Positions 37,372-49,800 of a stretch of 64,000 bases of DNA are shown here, piece after piece. The DNA comes from Massilia sp. ZL223 (GTDB taxonomy: Bacteria; Pseudomonadota; Gammaproteobacteria; Burkholderiales; Burkholderiaceae_D), in the NCBI RefSeq assembly GCF_018119395.1, contig NZ_JAGPWD010000003.1:124001-188000 (forward strand), given 5' to 3'. The position numbers and the translations under genes are program-made. How positions within the stretch are numbered: the stretch's first letter is position 1; each line of letters begins with the position of its first letter. Under the pieces are notes generated by a model. The model saw only the letters and a program-made list of their open reading frames with translations, searched no databases and was not told where the DNA came from.

Positions 37372-38841
37372 ATGAGCCACAGCGCCGAACTCTGGAACGC
37401 CGACCTGGCCCCCACCACGGCCGCGCAGCGCACCTGGCGCTGGTACCATTTCGCGGCCCTGTGGGTGGGGATGGTGATGTGCATCCCGGCCTATACCCTG
37501 TCGGCCAGCCTGATCGACGCCGGCATGTCGGGCTGGCAGGCCGTGTTCACGGTCTTCCTGGCCAACGCCATCGTGCTCGTGCCGATGCTGCTGATCGGCC
37601 ACGCCGGCACCAAGTACGGGATTCCCTACGCCGTGCTGGCGCGCACTTCCTTCGGCACGCGCGGCGCCCGGCTGCCGGCGCTGATGCGCGCCATCGTCGC
37701 CTGCGGCTGGTACGGCATCCAGACCTGGTTCGGCGGCAGCATGATTTATACGCTGCTGGGGGTGATGAACGGCGCGCCCATCGGCGGCGAGCCGCTGCCG
37801 GGGCTGGGCATCAACCTGGGCCAGCTGGCCTGCTTCCTGGCTTTCTGGGCGATCCAGGTCTGGTTCATCGTGCACGGCATCGAATCGATCCGCAAGCTGG
37901 AGACCTATACGGCGCCATTAAAGATCGCGATCTGCTTCTTGCTGCTGTGGTGGGTGTATGACAAAGCGGGCGGCTTCGGACCGCTGCTGGACCGTCCTTC
38001 GGAATTCGCCCCGGGCGGCAAGAAGGCGGGGCAGTTCTGGCAGGTGTTCTGGCCCTCGCTGACGGCCATGGTCGGATTCTGGGCGACCCTGGCGCTGAAC
38101 ATCCCCGACTTCACCCGCTTCGCCCGCAGCCAGCGCGACCAGGTGGTCGGCCAGAGCGTCGGCCTGCCGCTGCCCATGGGGCTGCTGGCGGCGCTGGCCG
38201 TGATCGTGACCTCGGCCACCGTGGTCTTGTACGGCAAGGCCTTGTGGGACCCGGTCGACCTGGCCAGCCGCATGACCGGCATCGCGGTGCTGGTGGCGCT
38301 GATCGTGCTGCTGGTGGATACGGTCAGCGTGAACCTGGCGGCCAACCTGGTCGGCCCGGCCTACGACTTCTCGGCGCTGGCGCCCAGGCGCATCAGCTAC
38401 CGTACCGGCGGCTACATCACGGCCGGGCTGGCGCTGGCCATGATGCCCTGGAAGATCCTGGAATCGACCCAGAACTACATCTTCACATGGCTGGTCGGCT
38501 ATTCGGCCCTGCTGGGGCCCATCGCGGGCATCCTGATCGTCGACTACTACCTGATCCGCAAGACGGAGCTGGATGTCGCCCAGATGTACCGCGAGGACGG
38601 GATCTACGCATACAGGAATGGCTGGAACATGGCGGCCGTCCTCGCCTTCGTGCTCGGCGTGCTGCCGAACATTCCCGGCTTCCTGAACGCGGCCTTCCCC
38701 GACGCCTTCCCGGGCGTGGGCGAGACCTTCAAGACCATCTATACCTATGCCTGGTTCGTCGGCCTCGCCATCGCGGCGCTGGTGTACGGAACCATGATGA
38801 AGGCGCGCGCCGTGCCGGCGCTGGCGGCCCCACAACCTTAA
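37372..38841 (+). CDS. NCS1-family nucleobase/hydantoin permease
   Basis: The 489-residue inner-membrane protein has about 12 hydrophobic segments and the NCS1 opening (W-Y-H-F-A-ALWVGMVMCIPAYTLSAS) and ARTSFGTRGARLPALMRAIVACGWYGIQTWFGG. Placed between preA and the dihydropyrimidinase, it most likely imports uracil, thymine or a hydantoin. The ATG at 37372 directly follows the preA stop, with GAAGGTGG as ribosome site inside preA. An in-frame ATG 33 bp upstream would overlap preA and give a non-family N-terminus. Confidence 0.88.
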   Translation: MSHSAELWNADLAPTTAAQRTWRWYHFAALWVGMVMCIPAYTLSASLIDAGMSGWQAVFTVFLANAIVLVPMLLIGHAGTKYGIPYAVLARTSFGTRGARLPALMRAIVACGWYGIQTWFGGSMIYTLLGVMNGAPIGGEPLPGLGINLGQLACFLAFWAIQVWFIVHGIESIRKLETYTAPLKIAICFLLLWWVYDKAGGFGPLLDRPSEFAPGGKKAGQFWQVFWPSLTAMVGFWATLALNIPDFTRFARSQRDQVVGQSVGLPLPMGLLAALAVIVTSATVVLYGKALWDPVDLASRMTGIAVLVALIVLLVDTVSVNLAANLVGPAYDFSALAPRRISYRTGGYITAGLALAMMPWKILESTQNYIFTWLVGYSALLGPIAGILIVDYYLIRKTELDVAQMYREDGIYAYRNGWNMAAVLAFVLGVLPNIPGFLNAAFPDAFPGVGETFKTIYTYAWFVGLAIAALVYGTMMKARAVPALAAPQP

Positions 38842-40251
<1,410 letters not shown>

Positions 40252-40262
40252 GGGGAGCTGAG

Positions 40263-41501
40263 ATGAACGAATTGCGTATCGACGGCAAGCGCCTGTGGGC
40301 CTCGCTGATGGAACTGGCCCGGATCGGCGCGACGGAAAAGGGCGGCGTCAAGCGCCTGGCCCTGACGGATCTCGACCGCCAGGGCCGCGACCTGGTGGTG
40401 AGCTGGGGCCGGGAAGCGGGCATGACAGTCACCATCGACCAGATCGGCAACGTCTTCATGCGCCGCGAAGGTCGCAACCCGGCCTTGCCGCCCATCGTCA
40501 CCGGCAGCCACATCGACACCCAGCCGACCGGCGGCAAGTTCGACGGCAACTACGGCGTGCTGGCCGGGCTGGAAGTGGTGCGCACCCTGAACGATTTGCA
40601 GATCCAGACCGAGGCGCCGATCGAGGTCGCGTTCTGGACCAACGAGGAAGGCTCGCGCTTCGTGCCGGTGATGATGGGCTCCGGCGTGTTCTGCGGCGCC
40701 TTCAGCCTGGAGACGGCCTATGCCGCCCGCGATACCGAGGGCAAGAGCGTGGGCGAGGAACTGGAGCGGATCGGCTACCGCGGCGACGAAGTCCCGGGCC
40801 GCCACCCGATCGGCGCCTATTTCGAGACCCATATCGAGCAGGGGCCGGTGCTGGAGGATGCGGGAAAGGTGATCGGCGTGGTGCCGGCCGTGATGGGCCT
40901 GTCGTGGTACGACTGCCTTGTTTCCGGGATGGAAGCCCACGCCGGGCCGACGCCGATGGGCCTGCGGCGCGATGCGTTGCAGGTGGCCACCATCGTGATG
41001 CAGGAAGTGGTGAGGATCGCCAACCGCTACCCGCCCTACGGCCGCGGCACGGTGGGAATGGTGCAGGTGTTCCCCAACAGCCGCAACGTGATTCCCGGCC
41101 AGGTCAAGTTCAGCATCGACCTGCGCAACGTGAGCGACGAGCTGCTGAACACCATGCACGAGGAGATGCTGGCCTTCGTGGCGCAGACGCGCCGGGAAAC
41201 CGGATTGGGGATCGAGGTGGAGCGGGTGTCCTATTATCCGCCTTGCCCCTTCCACCCGGACTGCGTGGGCGCGGTGCGCAAGGCAACGGAAAAGCTGGGC
41301 TACTCGACCATGGACGTCGTGTCCGGCGCCGGCCACGACGCCATCTACGCCGCCCGGGTGGCCCCGTCAGGCATGATCTTCGTCCCTTGCAAGGACGGGA
41401 TCAGCCACAACGAAATCGAGGACGCGCAGCCGGACCATCTGGAAGCCGGCTGCAACGTCCTCCTGCATGCGATGCTGGAAAGAGCTGGGATCGCGCGCTG
41501 A
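40263..41501 (+). CDS. N-carbamoyl-beta-alanine amidohydrolase (M20-type Zn hydrolase)
   Basis: The 412-residue enzyme hydrolyses N-carbamoyl-beta-alanine to beta-alanine, CO2 and ammonia. It shows the M20/HyuC features VTGSHIDTQPTGGKFDGNYG, FWTNEEGSRF, FETHIEQGPVLE and SGAGHDAIYAA, ending in GISHNEIED. Allantoate and L-carbamoylase relatives look similar, but the operon context points to the beta-alanine substrate. GAGGGGAG precedes the ATG at 40263. Its TGA abuts the stop of the convergent citrate symporter (TGATCA). Confidence 0.9.
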   Translation: MNELRIDGKRLWASLMELARIGATEKGGVKRLALTDLDRQGRDLVVSWGREAGMTVTIDQIGNVFMRREGRNPALPPIVTGSHIDTQPTGGKFDGNYGVLAGLEVVRTLNDLQIQTEAPIEVAFWTNEEGSRFVPVMMGSGVFCGAFSLETAYAARDTEGKSVGEELERIGYRGDEVPGRHPIGAYFETHIEQGPVLEDAGKVIGVVPAVMGLSWYDCLVSGMEAHAGPTPMGLRRDALQVATIVMQEVVRIANRYPPYGRGTVGMVQVFPNSRNVIPGQVKFSIDLRNVSDELLNTMHEEMLAFVAQTRRETGLGIEVERVSYYPPCPFHPDCVGAVRKATEKLGYSTMDVVSGAGHDAIYAARVAPSGMIFVPCKDGISHNEIEDAQPDHLEAGCNVLLHAMLERAGIAR

Positions 41502-42941
41502 TCAGAGATTCCCGACCAGCGGGATCACACCGAAGACCACGGCAGCGACCAGCAGGACCAGCGACGCCGTGATCGACCACTTCAGGGTAAAGCGCTGGTG
41601 GTCGCCGAATTCGACCTTGGCCATGCCGACCAGCAGGTAGGTCGAGGCGACCAGGGGGCTGAGCAGGTGGACCGGCTGGCCGATCAGCGAGGCGCGGCCG
41701 ATTTCCGCCGGGCTGATGCCGTACACGGCGGCGGCCTTGGCCAGGATCGGCACGATGCCGAAGTAGAAGGCGTCGTTCGAGATGAAGAAGGTGAAGGGAA
41801 TGCTCAGCAGCCCGGTCACGATGGCCAGGTAAGGGCCCATCCAGTCCGGCACGGCGGCGATCACGCTGAGGGCGATGGCGTCCACCATCTTGGTGCCCTG
41901 CAGGATGCCGACGAAGATGCCGGCGGCGAAGATCAGCGACACGACCGGCACCGCATTGACCGCGTGCGCCGCGATGCGCTCCTTCTGGTCTTCCAGGCGC
42001 GGGTAGTTGATCATCAGTGCGATCGCGAAGAAGATCATGAACAGCGCCGGCAGCGGCAGGGCGCCCTTGATCAGCAAGCCAAGCAGCAGGGCCGTGAGCG
42101 CGAAGTTCATCCAGATCAGTTTCGGGCGTGCGAAGGCCGGATCGGAATCCGTGGTGTCGGTTTCCCTGGCCTGGACGGTGCTGTCCTCACCCACCGAGCT
42201 TGCATGGGCGATCCACTGGCCGGTGGTGCCGTCCATCTCGCCGGACGCCGCGAGGCTGGCCTGGGCGGGCTTCAGGGCGCTGACGTTGCTCGCCTGCCTG
42301 ATGCTGGCCTGGGCGGCCAGCCGCACCGTGCCGATGCGGGCGCGCTCCTTCTTGCCCAGCACATAGGCGACGACCAGCACCCAGCAGACGCCTGCGACCA
42401 TCGGCAGGATCATGGGAACGAAGATGGTGCTCACATCCACGCCCAGGGCGCTGGCGGCGCGCGCCGTGGGGCCGCCCCAGGGCAGGATATTGAAGACGCC
42501 GCCGGCCAGCATGATCACGCAGGCGAGGATCAGCTGGTTCATGCCGAGGCGCTTGTACAGGGGCAGCATGGCCGCGACCGTGATCATGTAGGTGGTGGCG
42601 CCGTCGCCGTCGAGCGATACGAACATGGCCAGCACCGCGGTGCCGACCACGATCTTGACCGGATCGCCCTGGACCAGGGTCACGATGCGGCGGATCAGCG
42701 GGTCGAACAAGCCGGCATCGATCATGATGCCGAAGTACAGGATCGCGAACATCAGCATGACGCCGGTCGGCGCCAGGTTCTTGATCCCGGTGAGCATCAT
42801 CGGGCCCAGTTCCGCGCCGAAGCCGCCGATCAGGCCGAAGGCGATGGGCACGACGATCAGTGCGACCATGGCCGGCAGGCGCTTGGTCATGATCAGGAAC
42901 ATGAACACGATGATCATCGAGTATGCCAGGATGGTCAGCAT
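41502..42941 (-). CDS. CitMHS-family citrate-metal symporter
   Basis: The 479-residue membrane protein begins MLTILAYSMIIVFMFLIMTK, with about 12 hydrophobic segments and a hydrophilic central loop at about 200-275. CitMHS carriers import citrate with Mg2+ or Ca2+ and a proton. The features ISNDAFYFGIVPILAKAAA and IGQPVHLLSPLVASTYLLVG are typical. Its promoter region has a TctD-like operator and -10 box at 43046-43080, so it should be induced by the adjacent two-component system. Confidence 0.9.
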   Translation of the reverse strand: MLTILAYSMIIVFMFLIMTKRLPAMVALIVVPIAFGLIGGFGAELGPMMLTGIKNLAPTGVMLMFAILYFGIMIDAGLFDPLIRRIVTLVQGDPVKIVVGTAVLAMFVSLDGDGATTYMITVAAMLPLYKRLGMNQLILACVIMLAGGVFNILPWGGPTARAASALGVDVSTIFVPMILPMVAGVCWVLVVAYVLGKKERARIGTVRLAAQASIRQASNVSALKPAQASLAASGEMDGTTGQWIAHASSVGEDSTVQARETDTTDSDPAFARPKLIWMNFALTALLLGLLIKGALPLPALFMIFFAIALMINYPRLEDQKERIAAHAVNAVPVVSLIFAAGIFVGILQGTKMVDAIALSVIAAVPDWMGPYLAIVTGLLSIPFTFFISNDAFYFGIVPILAKAAAVYGISPAEIGRASLIGQPVHLLSPLVASTYLLVGMAKVEFGDHQRFTLKWSITASLVLLVAAVVFGVIPLVGNL

Positions 42942-43045
42942 GGAATTCTCCTCAGAAGTGCTGCGGTGCAGCTGTCGTCAATAGTTCTTATTGGCCGGCG
43001 GATCTGGGGCGAATGGTTCGGCGCAGTCCCGGCCTTGTTGCGCCA

Positions 43046-43076
43046 ACTATAGGCGGGGCTGGCTTTCAGTTAGCTT

Positions 43077-43080
<4 letters not shown>
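43046..43080 (-). promoter_or_regulatory. TctD-type operator and promoter of the citrate symporter gene
   Basis: On the minus strand, CTGAAAG-CTAA-CTGAAAG is followed after 11 bases by TATAGT. The same layout, with the same spacing, occurs at 45260-45294 on the plus strand. It fits an OmpR-family activator bound over the -35 position. The operator overlaps the last codons of tctE. Confidence 0.75.
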
Positions 43081-44482
<1,402 letters not shown>

Positions 44483-44486
<4 letters not shown>

Positions 44487-45181
44487 GCCTGGCGCTCCTG
44501 CAGCAGGTAGCCGATGCCGCGCAAGGTCACGATCGCGGCGTTGCCGTCGGCGCGGCGCTCCAGCTTCTTGCGGATGCGGTGGATGTAGAGCTCGATGGCG
44601 TCGACGTTGGCGTCGTCGACCAGGGCGAAGACTTCGTCGAACAGCTTGTCTTTCGAGAGCGCGCGCCCCGGGCGTGCGATCAGCGCTTCCAGCACCGCAT
44701 GCTCGCGCGGCGTCAGGGCCAAGGGCTCGCCGCAGTAGTGGAACATGCGCGAGACGGTGTCGAAACTGAGGCCGCCGCAACGCTGCACCAGGTTCTCGTT
44801 GCCGCCGCCGCCGAAGCGGCGCCGCAGCAGCGCCTTGACGCGCGCCTCCAGCTCCGCCAGTTCGAAGGGCTTGGCCAGGTAGTCGTCGGCGCCCAGGTTC
44901 AGGCCCTGCACCTTTTCCTCCAGGCCGCCGCGCGCGGTCAGGATCAGCACCGGCGTGCCGCCGCGCGCGCCGCCGCGCGCGCGCAGGCGGCGCAGCACGT
45001 CCAGCCCGTCCATCTTGGGCAGGGTCAGGTCCAGGATCACCAGGGCGTAGTCCTGGGTGTGCAGCAGGGCGTCGGCGTCGGCGCCCGTGGCCGCGCATTC
45101 GACGGTGAGGTTGGCGTCGCGCAGGGCCTTGGATACCCAGTGCTGCAGCTCGACGTGGTCTTCGACTAGCAGGATTCTCAT
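44483..45181 (-). CDS. tctD: TctD-type response regulator (OmpR family)
   Basis: The 232-residue regulator has a receiver domain (MRILLVEDHVELQHWV, with the phosphorylated Asp in LVILDLTLPKMDG and Lys in YLAKPFELAEL) and a winged-helix output domain (LTPREHAVLEALIARPGRAL, then VDAIELYIHRIRKKLE). The start at 45181 (MRILLVED) is the family norm; a longer frame upstream runs into the operator. Its predicted sites are at 43062-43080 and 45260-45277. Confidence 0.92.
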
Positions 45182-45259
45182 CGCGCCAGTGTAAGCGCAA
45201 AATCCGCGCGCCGGGGCCTCCGGCGGGCCGATAAGGGATTTCCACAACGTCCGGGAAGC

Positions 45260-45294
45260 CTGAAAGCGAACTGAAAGCCTGGCCGCTGTACACT
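45260..45294 (+). promoter_or_regulatory. TctD-type operator and promoter of the Bug-protein gene
   Basis: CTGAAAG-CGAA-CTGAAAG is followed after 11 bases by TACACT, the same layout as the symporter promoter. It reads towards the binding-protein gene at 45321 and lies about 80 bp upstream of divergent tctD, so it may also affect that gene. Confidence 0.75.
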
Positions 45295-45320
45295 CGGCCG
45301 CCACGCGCTATGATGAGCCC

Positions 45321-46295
45321 ATGAAGATGCTGCGCACCCTCCTGTTACCGCTTCTGGCGGCCGCCTGCTGGCAGGCCCAGGCCAGGCAGCCGGCCGGCGC
45401 CGAATGCCTGGTGCCGTCCAAGCCGGGCGGCGCCATGGACCTGACCTGCAAGCTGGCCCAGCATGCCTTGCCCGGCGAACCGGGCGCGCCCGCACTGAAG
45501 CTGAGCTACATGCCGGGCGGGGTGGGCGCCGTGGCCTGGCATACCCTGGTCTCGCAGCGCCGCAGCGAGCCGAACACCCTGGTCGCGTTTTCCGGCGGCT
45601 CGGTGCTGAACCTGGCGCGCGGCAAATTCGGCAAGGCCAGCGCCGACGACGTGCGCTGGGTCGCGGCCTTCGGCACCGACTACGGCATGATCGCCGTGCC
45701 TGCCGGCTCTCCGTACCGCTCGCTGGGCGAACTGCTCAAGGCGCTCAAGCGCGATCCGCGCCGCGTGCTGGTCGGCATGTCCGGCACCATCGGCAGCCAG
45801 GACTGGATGAAGATGGCGCTGCTGGTCCGGCAGGCCGGCGTCGAGCCGCGCAAGCTGCGTTTCGTGGCCCTGGAAGGCGGCGGCGAGCAATTCGTCGCCA
45901 TGCAGGCCGGCCACGTCCAGGCGATTTCGGGCGACACCTCCGAAGCCCTGCTGTACGCCAGCCGCGGCCAGGTGAGGGTGCTGGCGGTGCTGTCCGAGCA
46001 GCGCCTGCCGGGCATCCTGGCCAGCGTGCCGACCGCGCGCGAGCAGGGCTACGACGTGGTGTGGCCGGTGATCCGCGGCGTGTGGATGGGGCCGGACGTG
46101 CCGGACGCCGACTACCGGCGCTGGGTCGCGGCCTTCGCCCACATGGAAACGCGTCCCGACTTCGCCCGCATGCGCCAGGAGGCGGGCCTGTATCCGTTCT
46201 CGCTCACCGGCGAGGCGCTGACCCGCTACGTCAAGCAGTCGATCGCCGACTACAACCGGCGCGCCATCCAGTTCAAGCTGGTGCGCGAGCGCTGA
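45321..46295 (+). CDS. Bug/TctC-family tricarboxylate-binding periplasmic protein
   Basis: The 324-residue protein has a signal peptide (MKMLRTLLLPLLAAACWQAQA) and the Bug fold: CLVPSKPGGAMDLTCKLAQHA, YMPGGVGAVAWHTL, VGMSGTIGSQDWMKMALLVR and a C-terminal YVKQSIADYNRRAIQFK. Bug proteins bind carboxylates such as citrate. No TctA/TctB permease is present in the window, so it may act as a periplasmic co-sensor for TctE or help feed the CitMHS symporter. It shares an operator type with the symporter. Confidence 0.88.
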   Translation: MKMLRTLLLPLLAAACWQAQARQPAGAECLVPSKPGGAMDLTCKLAQHALPGEPGAPALKLSYMPGGVGAVAWHTLVSQRRSEPNTLVAFSGGSVLNLARGKFGKASADDVRWVAAFGTDYGMIAVPAGSPYRSLGELLKALKRDPRRVLVGMSGTIGSQDWMKMALLVRQAGVEPRKLRFVALEGGGEQFVAMQAGHVQAISGDTSEALLYASRGQVRVLAVLSEQRLPGILASVPTAREQGYDVVWPVIRGVWMGPDVPDADYRRWVAAFAHMETRPDFARMRQEAGLYPFSLTGEALTRYVKQSIADYNRRAIQFKLVRER

Positions 46296-46299
46296 TCCG

Positions 46300-46767
46300 C
46301 TAGAGCGGCAGCGCGGTCTCGTACTTCACCTCGCGCAGCGCCACGCTGGTATTCACCTGCGAGACGCCGTTCAGCTTCACCATCACGTTGTGCAGGAAGT
46401 CGTGGTAGGCGTCCATGTCGGCCACGACCACCTTGACCAGGTAGTCCGAATTGCCCGTGGTCTCGTAGCACTCGACGACTTCCGGGCGCAGGCGCATCGC
46501 TTCCTCGAACTGCTCGACCACCCCTTCCGCATGGCGCAGCAGCGAGACGTGCAGCAGGCAGACCACCGCCAGCCCCAGCTTGCGGCGGTCGAGCAGGGCG
46601 GTGTAGCGCAGGATGACGCCGTTCTCTTCCAGGTCCTTCTGGCGGCGCCAGCAGGGGCTGGCCGACATGCCCACCTTCTCCGCCAACTCGTTCGAGGAAA
46701 TCCTGCCGTTCTTCTGCAATTCGCACAGGATTTTCATCGATGCGTGATCCATCGACACGTTTTTCAT
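46300..46767 (-). CDS. Lrp/AsnC-family regulator
   Basis: The 155-residue protein has the Lrp helix-turn-helix (MKILCELQKNGRISSNELAEKVGMSASPCWRRQKDLEE is its span, residues about 11-48) and a RAM effector domain (VVECYETTGNSDYLVKVVV). It is divergent from the indolepyruvate oxidoreductase gene and likely controls it in response to aromatic or branched amino acids. The start at 46767 gives a normal Lrp length; ATG 46752 is also possible, and a longer upstream frame would cross the shared promoter. Confidence 0.85.
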   Translation of the reverse strand: MKNVSMDHASMKILCELQKNGRISSNELAEKVGMSASPCWRRQKDLEENGVILRYTALLDRRKLGLAVVCLLHVSLLRHAEGVVEQFEEAMRLRPEVVECYETTGNSDYLVKVVVADMDAYHDFLHNVMVKLNGVSQVNTSVALREVKYETALPL

Positions 46768-46779
46768 ATTTGAGGCCAG

Positions 46780-46805
46780 TTCTAGAAATGTTTTTGCAAT
46801 TCTAG
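46780..46805. promoter_or_regulatory. Candidate Lrp-type operator
   Basis: TTCTAGAA (46780-46787) and TTCTAG (46800-46805) begin 20 bp apart, two helical turns, in the AT-rich divergent region between the Lrp-type gene and the oxidoreductase gene. AsnC/Lrp proteins commonly bind such phased, AT-rich half sites. Confidence 0.4.
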
Positions 46806-46891
46806 TACTGAAAACCGAAAAGATAGAAAAAATATTTCGCCCCGTGCGGCATATCCTTCTGTCATCTTTTCGACTCACACAATAAGAAAAC

Positions 46892-49800
46892 ATGGACACG
46901 ACGATGGAGACCTCTGCGCCGATCCGGCTGGCAGACCCGGACTATGCGCTCACCGACAACCTGACCCGCCAGCAGGGCCGGGTGTTCCTGACCGGCACTC
47001 AGGCCCTGGTGCGCCTGCTGTGCATGCAGAAACGCTGCGACGAAGCGCAGCAGCTGAACACCGCCGGCTTCGTCAGCGGCTACCGCGGCTCGCCGCTGGG
47101 CGCGGTCGACCAGGAGCTGTGGCGCGCCCGCAAGCTGCTGGAACAGCACAAGGTCGAATTCCTCCCCGCGATCAACGAAGAGCTGGGCGCGACCGCGGTG
47201 ATGGGCTCGCAGCAGGTCGAGGCCAACCCGACCCGCAAGGTCGACGGCGTGTTCGCCATGTGGTACGGCAAAGGGCCGGGCGTGGACCGCGCCGGCGACG
47301 CCCTCAAGCACGGCCATGTCTACGGCTCCTCGCCGCACGGCGGCGTGCTGGTCATCCTGGGCGACGACCACGGCTGCGTGTCCTCGTCCATGCCGCACCA
47401 GAGCGAACAGGCGCTGATGGCCTGGGGAATGCCGGTGATTAATCCCGCCAACATCCAGGAATACCTGGAGTTCGGCCTGTACGGCTGGGCCCTGTCGCGC
47501 TACACCGGCGCCTGGTGCGGCTTCAAGGCGATTTCCGAGACGGTGGAAGGCGGCGCGGTGGTCGAGCTGCCCGCCATGCCGCGCTTCGTCGCGCCGACCG
47601 ACTACGCGCCGCCGCCGGACGGCCTGCACAACCGCTGGCCCGATTTGCCGGGCCTGGCGCTGGAGCAGCGCGTGGCGGCCAAGCTGGAAGCGGTGCAGGC
47701 CTTCGCCCGGGCCAACTCGATCGACCGCCTGGCGGTGCCTGCGCCGCAGGCGAAGATCGGCATCGTCAGCGCCGGCAAGGCCTGGCTCGACCTGCTGGAA
47801 GCGCTGGAGCGCATGGGCCTGAGCCTGGAGAAGCTGGAAGCCCTGGGCGTGCGCCTGTACAAGCCCGGCCTGACCTATCCGCTCGAGCACAGCCGCCTGG
47901 CGGCCTTCGCCGCCGGCCTGGACGAGATCCTGGTGGTGGAAGAGAAGGGCCCGGTCATCGAACAGCAGGTCAAGAACCTGTTCTACAACCTGCCGGCGGG
48001 ACAGCGCCCTGTCGTCATCGGCAAGACCGACCCCGAGGGGCAGCCCCTGCTGTCGGCCCTGGGCGAACTGCGTCCTTCGCGCATCGCCCCGGTGCTGGTG
48101 CGCTGGCTGGCGCCGCGCTTCCCGCAGCTGGAGCTGGCGCGCATGCTGCCGGCTTTCTGCGCCGCAGAGCTGCCATCGAACAGCGCGGACGGCATCCGCC
48201 GCACGCCGTATTTCTGCTCCGGCTGCCCGCACAACACCTCGACCCGCGTGCCGGAAGGCAGCCGCGCCCTGGCCGGCATCGGCTGCCACTTCATGGCCAC
48301 CTGGATGAAGCGCGACACCTACTACCTGTCGCAGATGGGCGGCGAGGGCGTCAGCTGGGCCGGTTCCGCGCCCTTCGTGGGCGAGAAGCACATCTTCCAG
48401 AACCTGGGCGACGGCACCTTCTACCATTCGGGCTCGCTGGCGATCCGCCAGGCCATCGCGGCCGGCATCGACATCACCTACAAGATCCTCTACAACGACG
48501 CCGTGGCGATGACCGGCGGCCAGCCGGTGGACGGCAGCCTGTCGGTGCCGCAGATCGTGCAGCAGGTCTGCAGCGAGGGCGCGAAGAAGGTCGTGGTGGT
48601 GACGGACGATCCCGGCCGCTACGAGGGCGTCAGCCTGGCGGCTGGCGTCACCGTGCACCACCGCGGCGAACTGGATGCGATCCAGCGCATGCTGCGCGAG
48701 ATTCCCGGCGTGACGGTGCTGGTCTACGACCAGACCTGCGCCGCCGAAAAGCGCCGCCGCCGCAAGAAGAACACGCCGGACAAGACCGTGTTCCCGGACC
48801 CGGCGCGCCGCATGGTGATCAACCCGGCCGTGTGCGAAGGCTGCGGCGACTGCGGCGTGCAGTCCAACTGCCTGTCCATCCTGCCGCTGGAGACGGAACT
48901 GGGCCGCAAGCGCCAGATCGAGCAGTCTTCGTGCAACAAGGATTACTCCTGCGTCGAAGGCTTCTGCCCGAGCTTCGTCTCGGTGCTGGGCGGATCGCTG
49001 CGCAAGCCGGCCGGCGTATCGCTGTCGCTGGCCGACCTGGAGCAGGCGCTGTCGGCCTATCCGGCGCCGGCGGCGGATGCGCTGGCCAAGCCTTACGAGA
49101 TCCTGGTGGCCGGCGTCGGCGGCACCGGCGTGGTCACCGTGGGCGCCCTGATCACCATGGCGGCCCACCTGGAAGGCAAGGGCGCCTCGACCCTGGACTT
49201 CATGGGCTTCGCGCAAAAGGGCGGGGCGGTGCTGTCGCATGTGCGGGTGGCGTCCTCGCCCGAGCGCCTGCACCAGGTGCGCATCGACCTGCGCCAGGCG
49301 GACGCGGTGTTCGCCTGCGACCTGGTGGTGGCGGCGATGCCGGACGGCCTGGCCGTGATGCGCGAGGGCCATACCCGCGTGGTCGCCAACGAATACGAAA
49401 TCCCGACCGCCGACTTCACCCGCGAGCGCGATGCCACGATCAACAAGGACGGCCTGCTCGAGAAGCTCGGCAAGGCCGCCGGTGAGGCGAACCTGCTGCG
49501 CCTGAACGCCCAGCAGATCGCGGCGCGCTTCCTGGGCGACACCATCGGCAGCAACATCCTGCTGATGGGCTATGCCTGGCAGCAGGGCCTGGTGCCGGTG
49601 AGCCTGGCCGCATTGATGCGGGCGATCGAACTGAATGCGGTGGCGGTCGACATGAACAAGCGCGCCTTCATGCTGGGCCGCCTGGCCGCCGCGGACGAGA
49701 AGGCGCTCGACCGGCTCACCCAGACGCCCCAGGTCATCCAGTTCAGCGCCCCCAAGTCCCTGGCCGATACCGTCGCCTTCCGCGTCGATTGGCTGACCCG

